Part shown: in pieces, positions 11,260-24,261 of the stretch | Layout: each line of letters begins with the position of its first letter | How positions within the stretch are numbered: position 1 is the stretch's first letter | DNA from: Phlebotomus papatasi | Taxonomy: Eukaryota; Arthropoda; Insecta; Diptera; Psychodidae | Length of the DNA stretch: 64,000 bases | NCBI RefSeq assembly: GCF_024763615.1 | Contig: NC_077224.1 | Location: 3,100,001 to 3,164,000 of the forward strand | Reading direction: 5' to 3' | The notes under the pieces: model-generated | What the model saw: only the letters and a program-made list of their open reading frames with translations | The model's database searches: none | What the model was told of the DNA's origin: nothing | Translations under genes and position numbers: made by a program

Positions 11260-13705
11260 GGGGCTTCAATTCTTGAAAATTCTATACTTAGCGTGTAAAG
11301 TTTTAGTTTAAAATCGCTCTTCTGTAAAATTAGCCATTCGCGACTTATTCGTTTTATATTCTGAGACGTCGATTTTGCTGCAGATATCGTCGTTTGCATC
11401 AACAATCGTCGGATTTGTATTCTTTATAATTTCTTTTTTCTAAGTGGTTTTTGAAATTAATAATTTTTAGTAGATTATAAATTTTCAAAAATTATTTATT
11501 CCATCTTATGTTTAAGTAAGATGTCTCGGTTTCCTATTAAAATGCTATTGAAAAGTTTCTAGGCCTGCAAAATTCCATTCAGAGCTACTCCTTGGGATAC
11601 CATTAAAGATTGTTATTTGTTTTATAGGGCTATTTTATAGAAAATGATTTTTTCTGCTATTTTTTTCGTATTCCATTTGACTATTGTAAAGAAAAGTCCA
11701 GAGATAAAACTATTATCATTCTTGTTATTTGCTTTGAATTCATTGTGTATGTTTCAGTTTTTATTTATTTATTTTTTTATTTTTTAAATATTGTTGCTGT
11801 GTTTTAAAAATACTCACAATTGGTTGTCTTTTTTTCCTTTTTTTCAATAAGTATAAAAATAACAAATGAAATTCTCAACTGGTTTAATGTTTATTTACCA
11901 TTGCTGCTATCGGCCTTGGTTAAACTGTTACGCCTTGTCTTTTCAATCTTCATACTTTTATGTTCTTTTTATTTTTTAATTAGGTTTTTTTTTATTTTTC
12001 AATTCAATAACTGTATCGGCGATTTTCTATTTCATTTTTCATTTTTTTTCACTGGTAATTATGTAAAAATCTATGGTTCTATTGCATTATACACTGTAAT
12101 ATGGAAGAATTTGAGTTGCCCTGAGCTACATTTATTATAAAATATTTATAATAAATCTTTATTCTTCTTATTCCTTTCATTAATATTCCATTCGTAATAT
12201 GTGTGTGGATTTTTTCCTATTTCGCAATTTTAACTGTGTTTTTTCCTTTAATGCAGAATTTATTTTTTTTTTTATTTTTGTTTTTCGCGTTTTTAAAGTC
12301 ACACCCTGTATATCTTTTTTTTAATAGTTCTTTTTTTTCTTTTTAATTTGGATTCCTAATATTTGAGAAAATAAAACTAAATCAAACGATTAAAAAAATA
12401 ATTATCTTTTGGTTTTATTTTGGTTAGTTGTCTGAATTGAAACAAATGCAGGGTATGTGAACGATTTATGTATATTTCTTTTTTTAATTTTTCAAAACGT
12501 TTTCCTCATCTTATCTCTTTTCGTCATATCATGTGTAAGCGATACAATTTATTAATACGTTTTACTTTCCTCCACAAAAATTTTATCTACTTGAATATCA
12601 TCTCTAAATTGTGTCGGGATCACGCCATTCTCAGAAATGTTTCATTCTCATTCATTTTTTTTAGTCTTTGCGGTGTGTATTGGTGTGTAATTGTGTTGAA
12701 ATTCTTACTTTTTTTCTTTAATTTCTATACTTCATCTTCATTATAATATTCTTCTTTAATATAATTAATTTTAGAGGCACTCTAAGCTACAATCGATCGA
12801 GACGAGAATTTACGTTTCTTTTTTTAATTCTTTCCTAAAAGTGACTGATCTATTTTTTAATTTCTATTTGTTCTTCTAAAAATGTGAAAGAAATTGACGT
12901 GAATTTCTGATAAAAATATTATACCTAATTAATTTTTATTTGATCTAATTTCTCTTTCATCGAAATATTGTGAATAAATTATCGTCTGTCGATCATTGTG
13001 TTTTTGGGAATTTAATGCAAATGTGATATTTTTTTGTATTGTATTTTTTAATATTTCTTTATCATATTTTTTTCCTTTTAGGTATATGTCTTGTTTAAAC
13101 TATGATATATTTTTAATATATTTTTTTGCTCATCGAAATCTCAAAAGATGTTTTCATCCTAAATCAAAAAATGTGTTTTTTTCACTTGTTCTTTCGCTAT
13201 AGATTAGAAATGATGCTGCTTCCAAATAAGATATTTTTTTCACTGTATTATTTTTTTAACTCTATATTGTTATGATTTTTTTTCATCCAAAAAACTGTGA
13301 TAATCGGTATTTTTTCTATGTTTTTTGCATTATTATACGCTTGGTTTTTATTATAACTTTTTTTTTGTTGTTTTTGTGCAATACGTTTTTTACGAAACTA
13401 TCTTTTTTTCCTTTTAATTTAATCATTTCGTTTCTTTGCCTAAATTCGTGAGATATATTTTGCTGAGAGAATTGTGCTTGCAGCAGGTGTAAAAGTTAAT
13501 TTTTATGCAAATTGTATTACAAAAATGCATAAAAGAATTTAACATAGAAATTTTATGTAGAAGGTCTCGGGATTTGATCTTGAATTTTTTAAGTGCGAAT
13601 ACTCTGCTAAAAAAATTTGTAATGTTCTTGCCTAAATGAATCTATAATTCGGTATTATTAGATATTGTGGGAAAAATTAAATGAATTGGTTTTATTAATA
13701 AGCAC
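11260..13705. other. AT-rich intron
   Basis: About 2.4 kb, strongly T-rich on the plus strand. Short open frames reflect composition only; no exon, RNA gene or clear repeat is supported. Confidence 0.5.
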
Positions 13706-13706
13706 G

Positions 13707-13926
13707 ATAGGGGAATGTAGGTATGGTTCGCACAGAGTGAACCTTTAAACAACGCAAATTTTCTCTTTGCTTGCAAAGAGGTAGTTTGTCATTTCTTAGC
13801 CATAAGATAAATCATTAAGCTCATGAAACGAGATGAGAAATGGTAGGGCAGCTCCTTGCAAACAAAGAGAAAATCCGCATCGTTTGAAGTTTCACTCTTT
13901 GCGGAGCATGCCTACATTGCCCTAAT
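13707..13926. mobile_element. MITE, about 220 bp, long inverted arms
   Basis: The arms begin TAGGGGAATGTAGGTATG and end CATGCCTACATTGCCCTA. Internal arm words AAATTTTCTCTTTG and CAAAGAGAAAAT pair as well. Together the arms cover about 75 bp on each side. A TA flanks the ends, consistent with a Tc1/mariner-type MITE, though the duplication may be part of the terminal repeat. Confidence 0.8.
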
Positions 13927-13966
13927 CAAAATTCAATAAAAATTTATGCAAAAGATATCTAATGGC

Positions 13967-15056
13967 TCTGTTCAGTAATAACCTTTCGAAGAGACAAAGC
14001 CTCTCCAAAGCCAAGCCAAACCTATTCGAAAATCTACCGGAAGCCTAAAGTGGAAGTGCACGTACTCGTCGTTTTAGTGCTGCTTGTTCTGACATTTCGA
14101 ATTTTGGTATTCTTGACACTTCAGTCAACAATGTCAACAAAAGTCCTTTTCATGAACTTGGTTAACCGTCAAATCATTGCTCTACCTGCCGATTTTACTC
14201 GGAGGTTTTTTGAATTTTAACGGTATATTCTAGTACATTCAGAGAAAATCTGTAGATTTTCGACAGAATTTCTGCCGAAAATTTGCAGATTCTCGGCAGA
14301 ATTTCTCCCTAGAAAATGTGCATAACCTCCATTACTTCACAAAAATATTGTTGATTTATGAAGAAACTGTAGAAGTTATAAAGAAAATGGTATGCTCTGC
14401 TTAACAAGCATTACCGAGTACACATTTTAGATAAGTAAAAAAAATGAGAGCAAAAATACTAATTTCTTAAAAATCGCCAATCGAATGATACAAAAACACG
14501 AAATTTTGGTCGACACTCTGTTTAAAGTTTTCACTTCACTATTCTCTACTTAGAATACGGCGTCGCAGAATTCTTTATTTTATATAAACACTGTGAAATC
14601 ACCAAGAGAATCACTCTATTGATTTTTGCAATAAACTTCAGTGAAAAATATTGCATCTTTTCTGACATATCTGTCTGGAAAGTCTGGAATGTAGAAAAAT
14701 CTACAGAAAATCGGCAAAATATCTACAGAAATTCGTCAAAGTATGCACCAGGATTCGTCAGAAAATCTGCAAAAATTTCTGACGAATTTTGTCCCAAGTC
14801 CAACTAAAATTCGTAGGAATATCTACAGATTTCTCGGCAGATTTTCGGCAGAGGTGTAGATATTTTCTGCAGAAAACTTAAAGATATCTGACGAAATTAT
14901 TTGACGGGCTACTTTTGTGTAACTTGCCGGTTTAAACGTTCGAACTTCCAACGGGTTTTTAGGTAAGTTCTCTCTGATATACCTTCGAATCGGTAAAGGA
15001 AAACCTCAACCGGAGGGAGCTCTCAAATCGGGAAGGTTATTACTGAACGAGAGGAA
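13967..15056. mobile_element. Non-autonomous DNA element, about 1.1 kb
   Basis: The end GTTCAGTAATAACCTT at about 13974 is matched in inverted orientation by AAGGTTATTACTGAAC at about 15035-15050, both inside CTCT/AGAG flanks. The interior holds many copies of CAGAATTTCTGCCGA-like and ACAGAAATTCGTC-like words in both orientations (14240-14890), giving a foldback-like core. No transposase frame was seen. Confidence 0.65.
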
Positions 15057-15428
15057 TATGTCTCAAAGAAAACCAAAGCCGTTATTAATAACTGGGATGT
15101 CAATCGGGAATTCGGGAATTAAATCCACTATAAGTGGTACAGCATCTTGGTCTTGAAGAAATACGACATATCATTAGTCTTTAGAATAAAACAAAATCTT
15201 GTTTTTTTCAACACATTTAGCCGGTCACGTTCTTATTAGCCTGTAACCGAGCTTAAGAAAACTTGTCGTAAATTTCTTTTAATATTCTCAAGAATTAATC
15301 TGAAATATCGATTGAAAATCTGTTTCAATTGACACTAAGACGTGCGTTTATAAAAATCGTAGCTAAGATGTAGATAAATCCATTCCCGCCGAATTACGTA
15401 TTACCCTAGGGGTAACTCATTCCAATTT
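15057..15428. other. Intron spacer, no feature seen
   Basis: About 370 bp without a recognised element. Confidence 0.4.
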
Positions 15429-16455
15429 TTTCAAGGGTTGCTCGTTTCTTGGGTTTCGCGATGCAAAAAGTGGGTTTTCTCGGGATTCGCAATGCAATTT
15501 TTGGGTTTCCCGGGTTTCGTGATCATATTTTTGGATTTCTCGGCTTTCGCGATGCAAGTTTTAGGTTTGTAGGGTTTCGCGATGAAAATAGTGGGTTTTC
15601 TCGGGTTTCGCGATGCAAAAAGTGTGTTTTCTCTGGTTTCGCGATGCAATTTTAGGGTTTCTCGGGTTGCGCGATGCAATTTTTGGGTTTCTCGAGTTTC
15701 GCGATGGGAAAAGTGGGTTTTCTGGAATTTTACGATGCAATTTTTGGGTTTCTCGGCTTTCGCGATGCAAAAGTGGCTTTTTTTGTGATTCGCAATGCAA
15801 TTTTTGGGTTTCTCGGGTTTCGTGATCCTATTTTTAGGTTTCTTGAGTTCCGTAATCCAATTTTTGGCTTTCTCGAGTTTCGCGATGAAATTTTTAAGTT
15901 CCTTGGGTTTCGTATTGCAATTTTTGGGTTTCTCGGGTTTCGCGATGCAAATAGGGTTTTTTTTTCGGAATTCGCAATGCAATTTTTGGGTTTCTCGGGT
16001 TTCGTGATCCAATTTTTGGCTTTCTCGGGTTTCGTGATCCAATTTTTGAGTTTCTCGGGTTTTGCCATAGAAAAAGTGGATTTTCTCGGGTTTTGCGATA
16101 CAATTTTTAGGTTTCTCGGGTTTGGCGATGCAAAAAGTGGGTTTTCTTGGGTTCACGATGCAATTTTTGGGTTTCGCGATGCAAAAAGTGGGGTTTCTCG
16201 GGTTTCGCGATGCAATTTTTGGGTTTCGCGAGTTTCGCGATGCAGTTTTTAAGTTTCTCGGGTTTCGCGATACGAAAAGTGGGTTTTCTCGTGTTTCTCA
16301 ATGAAATTTTTTAGTTTCTCAGGTTTCGAGATGAAATTTTTGGTTTTGCGATGAAAAAAGAGGGTTTTTTCGGCTTTCGCGATGCAATTTTCAGGTTTCT
16401 AGGGTTTCGCGATGCAATTTTTGGATTTCTCGAACAATTGACGAGGGTTTCTCAA
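15429..16455. repeat. Tandem array, about 30-bp unit, open in several frames on both strands
   Basis: About 33 copies of a unit of type TTTCTCGGGTTTCGCGATGC followed by AATTTTTGGG or AAAAAGTGGG. Many units are 30 bp, a multiple of three, which produces long pseudo-open frames on both strands (up to 241 codons on the minus strand, 192 on the plus). The peptide repeats (RNPRNPK-like, GFRDAIF-like) in different frames show these are by-products. Confidence 0.95.
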
Positions 16456-19400
16456 TATGAGTTTTCCTTGGTATTATCACTCTCATTGCAAAAATCGTAG
16501 AATACCCGAATAATTGAGGGTCTTGGTACATAAGCCATTTTAAAACATTATTTAATTCTTTAAAGTTTAAAGATAATATAGTAAGGTAAATTAAGGATGC
16601 ATCGACACTGAATGTCATATCTTAACTACAAAATATACTTTTTTTTTGAAAATCATTCTCTGCGTTTTGGTAATTGTTTTTGCAGAATGTGTTGCATTAG
16701 TCTTCATCACATCAAAATGAAATTATTTTGGAGTAATGATCCGATAAATTTTAAATTAAAAAAAAAAAAGAATTTATAAATTTGTAAAGAAAAATTTGGG
16801 AAGTCGTGAAAAAAAAAGAAATAATAGAAAATACGTCGTCTTTTAACAACAATTACTACATAAAAAACGTTATCATGTAAAGCATTTATAGAGTAATTAG
16901 AAGTAATTTTAACTACGTGAAAATTACGTTTATATGACTCTAAGTTTCTGGATTTGATCAGAATGTGTTACTCGGGTAGTTTAATCCAAAACTTTTTGAT
17001 TTTTCAAAATATCTTTTTCTACATCTGCTGCAAGCACTGAAAAAGACCTATTTTCTTTTCAAAACTCAATGTGCACAGTGCAATGTGCGGGGAAAAATTC
17101 AATTATTAGCCCCCCTGGTTTAAAGAGGAATTCCGTATGAGTACTAAATGGAACCGATAAGCATTCCGCTGAATATTCTTTGTTTTTTTTTACTTCAAAC
17201 TCAATCCAATTGATCACCAAAAAATGTTAATAATTGTTTTATTATTTTTTTCTTCTATTTATACAATATTTTAATAACAAACTTGGTTTATTGTTGATTG
17301 TCACTTATTTATTGTTGAGATTTAAAAGGAGAAAAAATGACGTAAAAAATATGTAGTTGGAGACAAAATTAAGTCATTTGGTTTTATTGTAGTCTCACAA
17401 TATTTTTTTTTTTAAATATTTACTATAATTATTTTAGGTTCACTATTGTAATTGATCTCAGTTTCGTGGGGGAAATGGTGATTAATTGGACTGAATTTGT
17501 TTAAGAAATTAAAGGTTGATTATTTTTTTTATCAAAATAATTTTAGCGTCTATTTCTGTTTATTTTACTTTTTTTTACCTTGTAATAAATTGTGTCAATA
17601 GCACTGTACTAGGTCAGGCAAGTTTGTGTGTACTAAATTTTTTTTTTCTTCAATTAATCATTGAAAATGTGTAATATTTTTTTGTATATATTGCGATCTC
17701 TACTCATTATACATTTTTTTCTTCAGTATTAAAAATGTAAATGTTCCTATATATTCACCATTTTTTTTACAATGTTTTATAAATTATTTAAATTCAGTAT
17801 ATATTATTTAATATTTTATTACACTATATGATCTTTTTTAATATGTGTTTATTTTTTTGTTATTGCTATTTTATCATCATTTCTGTTTTTTTTTCTTCTT
17901 CTCTTTCATATATTATTTCATTAAATTAATCCTTAACACTAGATATTTGTCTATATAACTCTTCAATTTTCATTTCTTTTTTTTTTACTTTTTCACTATT
18001 TATGTGTGGATTTATTTTTATTTTTATTTTTACGTTTCTAAATTCAATATTTTCTCGAATTCATCAATACAACTACATTTTTTTGTTTAATATTCTGTTA
18101 AATTTATATAGCAATAGAAAAAGTAAGTTTTAAAACCTTCTAAAGGTTTTTTTTTTTAAATTTTAAATTCGGAAAATAATATAAACAAAAATAATTTAAT
18201 AACTTAGTAATAATAAATTTGTGTCGTAACAAAAATTACAAATGGAGGAACATATTAAATTCTTCGCTTTTTTTTTATTTCTTTATTTTTTTAAATTTAT
18301 TTCTAGCAATAAATAAATTAAAAAAATTCCTCACAATTACTTTTGAGTCTCTTATATCACACAATAAAAATTACATCGCGCTACGCAATTTAATAATTTT
18401 AAGTTAGTTTTTCTTTTTGAGAACAGAGAACAAAGAATAGGGGAATTATTTTATTTAAAAAACAATTGGAGAGGAATAAGAATTAATATAATTTGTACAC
18501 AATTTAAAAAGAAAACAAAATCAAGGATTTATATAAGAAAATGAAGAACTTTAAATGGGTCTTTTGAATGCTTTTAATGATGATGAGAATTTTTTGAAAA
18601 ATGAATGAAATGGGAAAAGAATGAGAAAAAAATATACAAAAAAATCAATTTGAAAAATAAATTCATATATTCACTAATTCATCAGATATTCACAAATTAT
18701 ATAATTTAATTTGTTACTCTAAGTAATTATCTTATTTTTATTATATTTTTTGTTTTTTTAATTTAATATTCACCACCGATCGACGATCGAAAAGGAATGT
18801 TTTCAATTTTTTTAATTAAAACTCACATAATGAAAATTTTAATAAAAATAATCAATCAAAATTCCACTCGTGATTTGCTAATAATTTGAAGACTTTGTTT
18901 TTATTCTCAACATCTAAATTTAATTTAGTGACTAAGAAATTTTTTTAAATTGCGAAATTTTAATTTTTTTCTCAATTTTTTTATTTCCTAAATTTAAATT
19001 TTTTAACAAATTAATTTTAAAAAAAAATCACATAATTTTGAGATCCTTCCAATGCCAATTTGTCAATTTCAGATAGGTTTTTTTCTTTACTAAATTTCTC
19101 TTTGTTTTTGTTAATACAATTTTAAAAGAAAAAAAGAAGTAAATTACACAAAAAATGCTCATAAAAACGAGATCACAGCCAATGAGTTTTTGTTTATAAG
19201 AATTTCTTTGAACTTAATTTCTTTTGTTAAGTAAAAAGTCTATAATTAAAAAAAAGAATCCTACGATTTCTAAATATTCATCACAAATTTTTGTTTTTTT
19301 TTTTCAATTTCTTTCGAAATATTCAATAATTTTGGTTAGCAAATCACTTTTGAGGAATTTTGTATGATTTTTTTTCTGCATCTAAATATAGAATAATAAT

Positions 19401-19525
19401 ATTAGTGTAGAATGCGTAAATCATATTTTGCAAAATTTGTTTAAAAAAATAACAGTTCCACTGGGTAATCTGAATTATAAAAAAATTATATTGAAACTAT
19501 GTTTAATTCTTGCCAATATCCCAAA
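16456..19525. other. AT-rich intron
   Basis: About 3 kb of very AT-rich sequence with many poly-T and poly-A runs and no supported gene, RNA or organised repeat. Confidence 0.5.
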
Positions 19526-19754
19526 GACACAAAAACTGCTAGAATTCTGAATTTCTGCTGTCAAATACATCAAGCAATCTTTACTAAAATTTAAAACTTC
19601 AGAAGTGTTGCGTCAACAACAAGAAACAACCTTTAAAACTGCAATAATTGGGGTTTCCAGGGTGTGAATTCTGAAATACTGCGAGAATTTCATTTGACAG
19701 TTTCTGTGAAAGCTTCACGAAATTTTCGCAGAAAACTATTCCAAGCGTCCGTGA

Positions 19755-19840
19755 ATTACTCACGAAACGGCCTACATATTTCAAAGGTGTTTCAATTCAA
19801 AAGAGTTCCACTTTTCCATAATATGTTTCCTAAGCTTAAA
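19755..19840 (+). repeat. Dispersed repeat segment shared with 59411-59480
   Basis: The phrase CGGCCTACATATTTCAAAGG, followed by AATTCAAA-G-GTTCCACTT and an ATATGTTTCCTAA word, is shared in the same orientation with the intron at about 59411-59540. Confidence 0.7.
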
Positions 19841-20696
19841 GAAGGAATAATTAGATAAAACTGCAATAATTAGGGTTGCCAGATATAAGTTACATACATC
19901 ATGTTGCACGATATTAGCTTCAGTCTTATCCCTTGACATTCTTGCACAACATCTCACGCGAAAACTATTTTTGGAGATTTCATGAAATGTACTTTAGGAA
20001 AAACTGCTAGAAAAAAATGGTATTCAGGAGCAGAAATATAAAATTTTTGCTCAAGAAAAACGTAAGAAGCCACATTAAAAATGACTGGAATTTTTATTGT
20101 CTGATGCAACTTATTTTCAATAATATGTCACCAGAAACGGCTTTCTAGCACTTCAAGATGAATTATCAATACCGAATTTACTAGTTGCTATGCCAAGAAC
20201 GTTTAATGAAAAATGTAAAGAAAAGATTATGCAATTTTTCTTCCATGAATTTCCTAAAAATCTCTGCTAGAACTGCTAGAATTCCTATTATCAGTTTTAA
20301 CGGATTCTTAAAAAGTTACTGCTTTCTTGCTTCTTCTAGTAACAAGTGAAGAGAAGATGGTCCGATTTTTTTCATGCTATTTCAAATAATCCAAAAGCTG
20401 CTAGAATTATTATTTTCAGTTTGAACCGATTCTTAACAGATTGCTATTGGCATTTTTTCCTTTTCTAGAGTTTCAAAACGGCAAACTAAATACTAAAACT
20501 GCTAGAATATGAAATTATAAAATTTCCTTCCAAAAACACAAAATAAATGTTCAAAAAGCTCAAAAGACTAAAACTGCTAGAATATGGGTTACCTAACGGC
20601 GGTAATTCTTATTAAATTGTTCTCAACAACCTTTACAGTAATTCTTCTAGTAAATATTGGTTGGAAAATAAATAGGGAAAACTACTAGAATTATTC

Positions 20697-20985
20697 CCAA
20701 CACACAATAAAGTTTGTTTTTTAAATATGTTTTTTTTTACATTTCAATGACAGTGAATGAGATCTAGATCTTGTCATGTCGCTCTCTCTCATAGGAAATT
20801 TTGAAAACATGTTTACCAACAAAATTAATTATGCTCAGCGCACATTGACTTTTGTTTTTTAAACATATTTTCAATATTTTCTATGAGGAGCGAGATGACC
20901 AGATTTAGATCTCTTTTACTCTCACTGAAATGTCAAAAACAAATTTACAAAACAAGTTATTATGCGTGCATTTTGTGCACTTGGT
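20697..20985. mobile_element. Two adjacent MITE copies (CACAATAA / ACATATTTACAAAAC family)
   Basis: Two roughly 145-bp elements sit end to end (about 20697-20845 and 20846-20985). They share arms of type TTGTTTTTTAAATATGTTTT, AAATTTTCTATGAG-AGCGAGATGA and GAAATGTCAAAAACA-ATTTACAAAAC. Related copies lie at 36782-36927 and 37573-37706. The first copy appears inverted relative to the second. Confidence 0.7.
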
Positions 20986-21489
20986 ATTTATTATCAATGT
21001 ACCAAATAATGTCTAATCTTGCACTTTGAGAATAATTTCAATTAATTAAAAGACAATTTTTTCCATTGTAAACTTGGTAAAAATTCCAGAATCAGGATTT
21101 TTCTGATCGAATAGAAATTGACCAGTGACTTAAATCTATTCTTAAAATCCAACGCAGTTATCTTTGTGACAAAAAATTAATATCAAAACTGCTAGAATAA
21201 TGATAGCTTGAGGTTGCTCAAAATAAATTGTTCTGAGCAATGTTTTTGCTCGCTGCGACATAAAATGTTAGAAACCGAGTGAATAAAGGTCTTTTAATTT
21301 GGCTTTAATTAGATATGTCAAAACTACTAGAATTAAAGTAGCCCTTTGCTATTATGTATCTCGTAGAAAGGTAATAACTGCTGGAATCAGGAATTATCTG
21401 TATTACACTATTCTTCGCTTTTGATTTAGTAATCTTTGTTAAAATAAAAATATTATAAATAATTTGAAAACTGCTAGAATTTATATTGC

Positions 21490-22535
21490 CCAGTGCAACT
21501 GTAACTATACCGAAGATTTCATATATAGTTATTTAGACATATTTATACAATCGATTTATGCATTTTATACTAATACTTAGTGCTGCATTCAGATGCATGT
21601 TTTTTTTATCTAGGATCCAAAAACAAAAGAACAAGAATGTACTTTTAAAAAAGTAATATTTAACACATGGATAAATTCAATGAGTATAAAAGAACAAGGA
21701 ATATAAGAAAGCTCCTGTACTTTACTAAAACTGTTGCAAAAACTTCAGTTTGTTTGAATTTAAACTTATATTTGACAGATCTGTCATGCAGCTGTCATAT
21801 AACTGTCAGAGGCATTAGAAACATAAACTTGAGCTCAATCTATAGGATAAGTTTTGATGATCGACAAAACAGAAAACCATTATTAAAAATATATTGTTTT
21901 AAACAATCCCTGCATCAAAAAGCAATTCAATTAATTTTATTTATTGTTTGTTTTTTATAAATAATTCTGAGGGGTGTCAAAGGAAGCCAACAAATTTAAA
22001 AAGAAATCTTCAATGATCCATCCTGTAGTTGGTATGAATTCTTTCTCATGTTTTTTTTTTCTTACTTATCATCAAATATAAAATCACAGATGTCAGCTTA
22101 TTCGATCCTTTAACGCTTATTTATCTCATTTCCTCATGTGTATCTCTCTCTCTCTCTCTCTTTTCATCGTCTAATTCACGATTTTTTCTTTAAGATTTTC
22201 TTATTACAATTATTTGTGTGTGGTTTTCAATTCAACTTTGTTGAGAAATGTTCTTTTTCACAAATTTTATTTTAGTTTTTTTTTTTTTAATAATAATCCT
22301 TTTCAGCTACATCTCAGTTATTTCTTAAAGATTTTCTTTTTAAGAAAGTTTCAAAAACAGGAAAACTTAAAAAATTTCCCTCCACTTTTGCACAATTTGC
22401 TGTTTATTTCTTTTTAGTTCTTTTACAGAGAATTTATTGGTTTTGTGTGTTTTTTTTTCATTGCTTCTGTTTTATGTTTTATATAACTGAATATAAAGTT
22501 AAGCACAATACACAATCGCTTTTCTTTTATAAATT
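21490..22535. other. AT-rich intron
   Basis: No supported gene. A CT microsatellite lies at about 22146-22162. The 97-codon open frame at 21667-21960 shows no domain. Confidence 0.45.
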
Positions 22536-22539
22536 AGGG

Positions 22540-24260
22540 ATGAGTAATTTTTGCAATAGTAGATCTGATTGATTTTTGTAAAGATCGACAGATCGACACA
22601 ATTTTCACAGAGATCGACTTATCGATATGATCACACCGATCACACAAAGATCGATGGATCTGTACGATCTGTTCTGAAGTCGAAAAAATGACACAGTATT
22701 TTGTAAAGTCGAAACACTGATTCGATATTTGCATAAATATGTCAAATTTGTACGATATTTACTGAAATCGACAAATTGATCTGATCTCGCAAAAAACTAA
22801 CAGATCGACGCGACCTTTCTCTCTTCTCGAATGAGAACCACAAATCGACACGAGCTTTGCACTATTTAGATACATCGATCGATCGACATGGTCTCAGCGT
22901 AAACCAGGACACTGTTTAAGAACACTATGATACGATTTTTCAAAGATCAATAGATCGATATGATTTTTGTAGAAATCAATCGATCGAAATGATTTTGATG
23001 AAGATCAACAGATCTGAACGATCTGCATCCTTCATTGATCAGAAATCAACCTGATCTTAACTGAAATCGATATATCGACACAATGTGTTCTAATATACAT
23101 ATTTATATTTATGCAATCTTTCCACAAATCGGTAGTTCGGTACGATTTGTCTTATGATCGATAAATTGACACGATCTTGCAAAGACTAACAATCGACATG
23201 ACCTTTCTAAAGATCGATCAATCTACACGATTTTAGCATTGATCGTAGGACTCGCATATTTGTAAAGAACAATAGATCGACACGATCTTTTCGAAAGATC
23301 GACAGAATGGTGTGATAAATCTAGAGGTCGATCGATCGATTTCATCCTTTAATATCGACCAGAAGATAGATAGATCAAAACAAGCTTTGCAAAAAATCGA
23401 CAGATCGAGCCATCGACATGGTCAGCAGAAGATCGACAAATCTACCCGGTCTTTTCCAATGTCGATATATCGATACAATGTTTGATGGAATCTCTACGTC
23501 GAGACCGCATTTTTGTAAAGAACAACAGATCGACACGATGTCTTCAAAAGATCGACAAAATGGTGCGATATTTGTAGAGGTCGAGCGATAGATTTGATAC
23601 TTTAGTATGGAGCAGGAGATAGATAAATCGATTGACATGATCAGCGGAAGATCGACAGATCTATTCGATCTTTCCTGAAATCGATATATCGATACAATAT
23701 TTCCACAAATCGGTAGTACTGTACTACTTTCATTAAGGCCAACAAATGGGCATGTACTCACAGAGACCAACAGATCGACAAGATCAATATATCGACACGG
23801 TCTTTCTAAAAATATCGACAGAATGGTATGATCTTTTTGGAGATCGATCAATCGACATGATCTTGCAGATAATCGACAGTTAGCAAGATCTTTATAAGAT
23901 TTCATAAACCGACTCGATCTTTTCTGAAATCGATGGATTTATCCGATTTTGCAACGATTAACAAATCAATATGAGATTTACATGGATCTACTTGACCTTT
24001 ACAAAGACCGAACGATCTTTACGATATTTTTACAATTTTTTTGGAGGTCGATCGATCGACATGATCTTGCAGAAGATCGACAGTTAGCACGATCTTTATA
24101 AGAATCGATAAATCGACTCGATCTTTTCTGAATTCGATCGTTTGATACGATTTTGCAACGATCAATAAATCAATATGAGCTTTAGATAGATCTACATGAC
24201 CTTTACAAAGACCTTACGGTCTTTACGATATTTCTACGATCCAAAAAGAATGCCAAATAA
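22540..24260. repeat. GATCGA-rich degenerate satellite
   Basis: About 1.7 kb in which words such as AGATCGACAGATCGACACGA, ATCGATCGACATGATCTT and GAAATCGATATATCGA recur, often 15-40 bp apart. The GATC/TCGA content makes the region locally self-complementary. Longer near-duplicates exist, for example about 23825-23990 against 24045-24210. The 176-codon minus-strand open frame here is an artefact of the array. Confidence 0.85.
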
Positions 24261-24261
24261 A

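Larger units (their letters stand above)
19530..21485 (+). repeat. Field of recurring AACTGCTAGAAT words
   Basis: The word AAAACTGCTAGAAT or a one-base variant recurs about eleven times, all in the same orientation: near 19532, 20000, 20265, 20393, 20497, 20570, 20680, 21184, 21319, 21377 and 21467. Spacings are irregular at 60-500 bp. The sequence between sites does not obviously align, so this is not a simple tandem array. Confidence 0.8.

Noticed and set aside
15431..16252. Long open frames (241, 192, 112 codons) on both strands in the 30-bp array
   Set aside because: They follow from the repeat unit being a multiple of three. The same region is open in several frames on both strands, and no known domain is present.
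23375..23905. 176-codon minus-strand open frame
   Set aside because: Lies wholly in the GATCGA satellite; the peptide merely repeats IDLSISRSV-like units.
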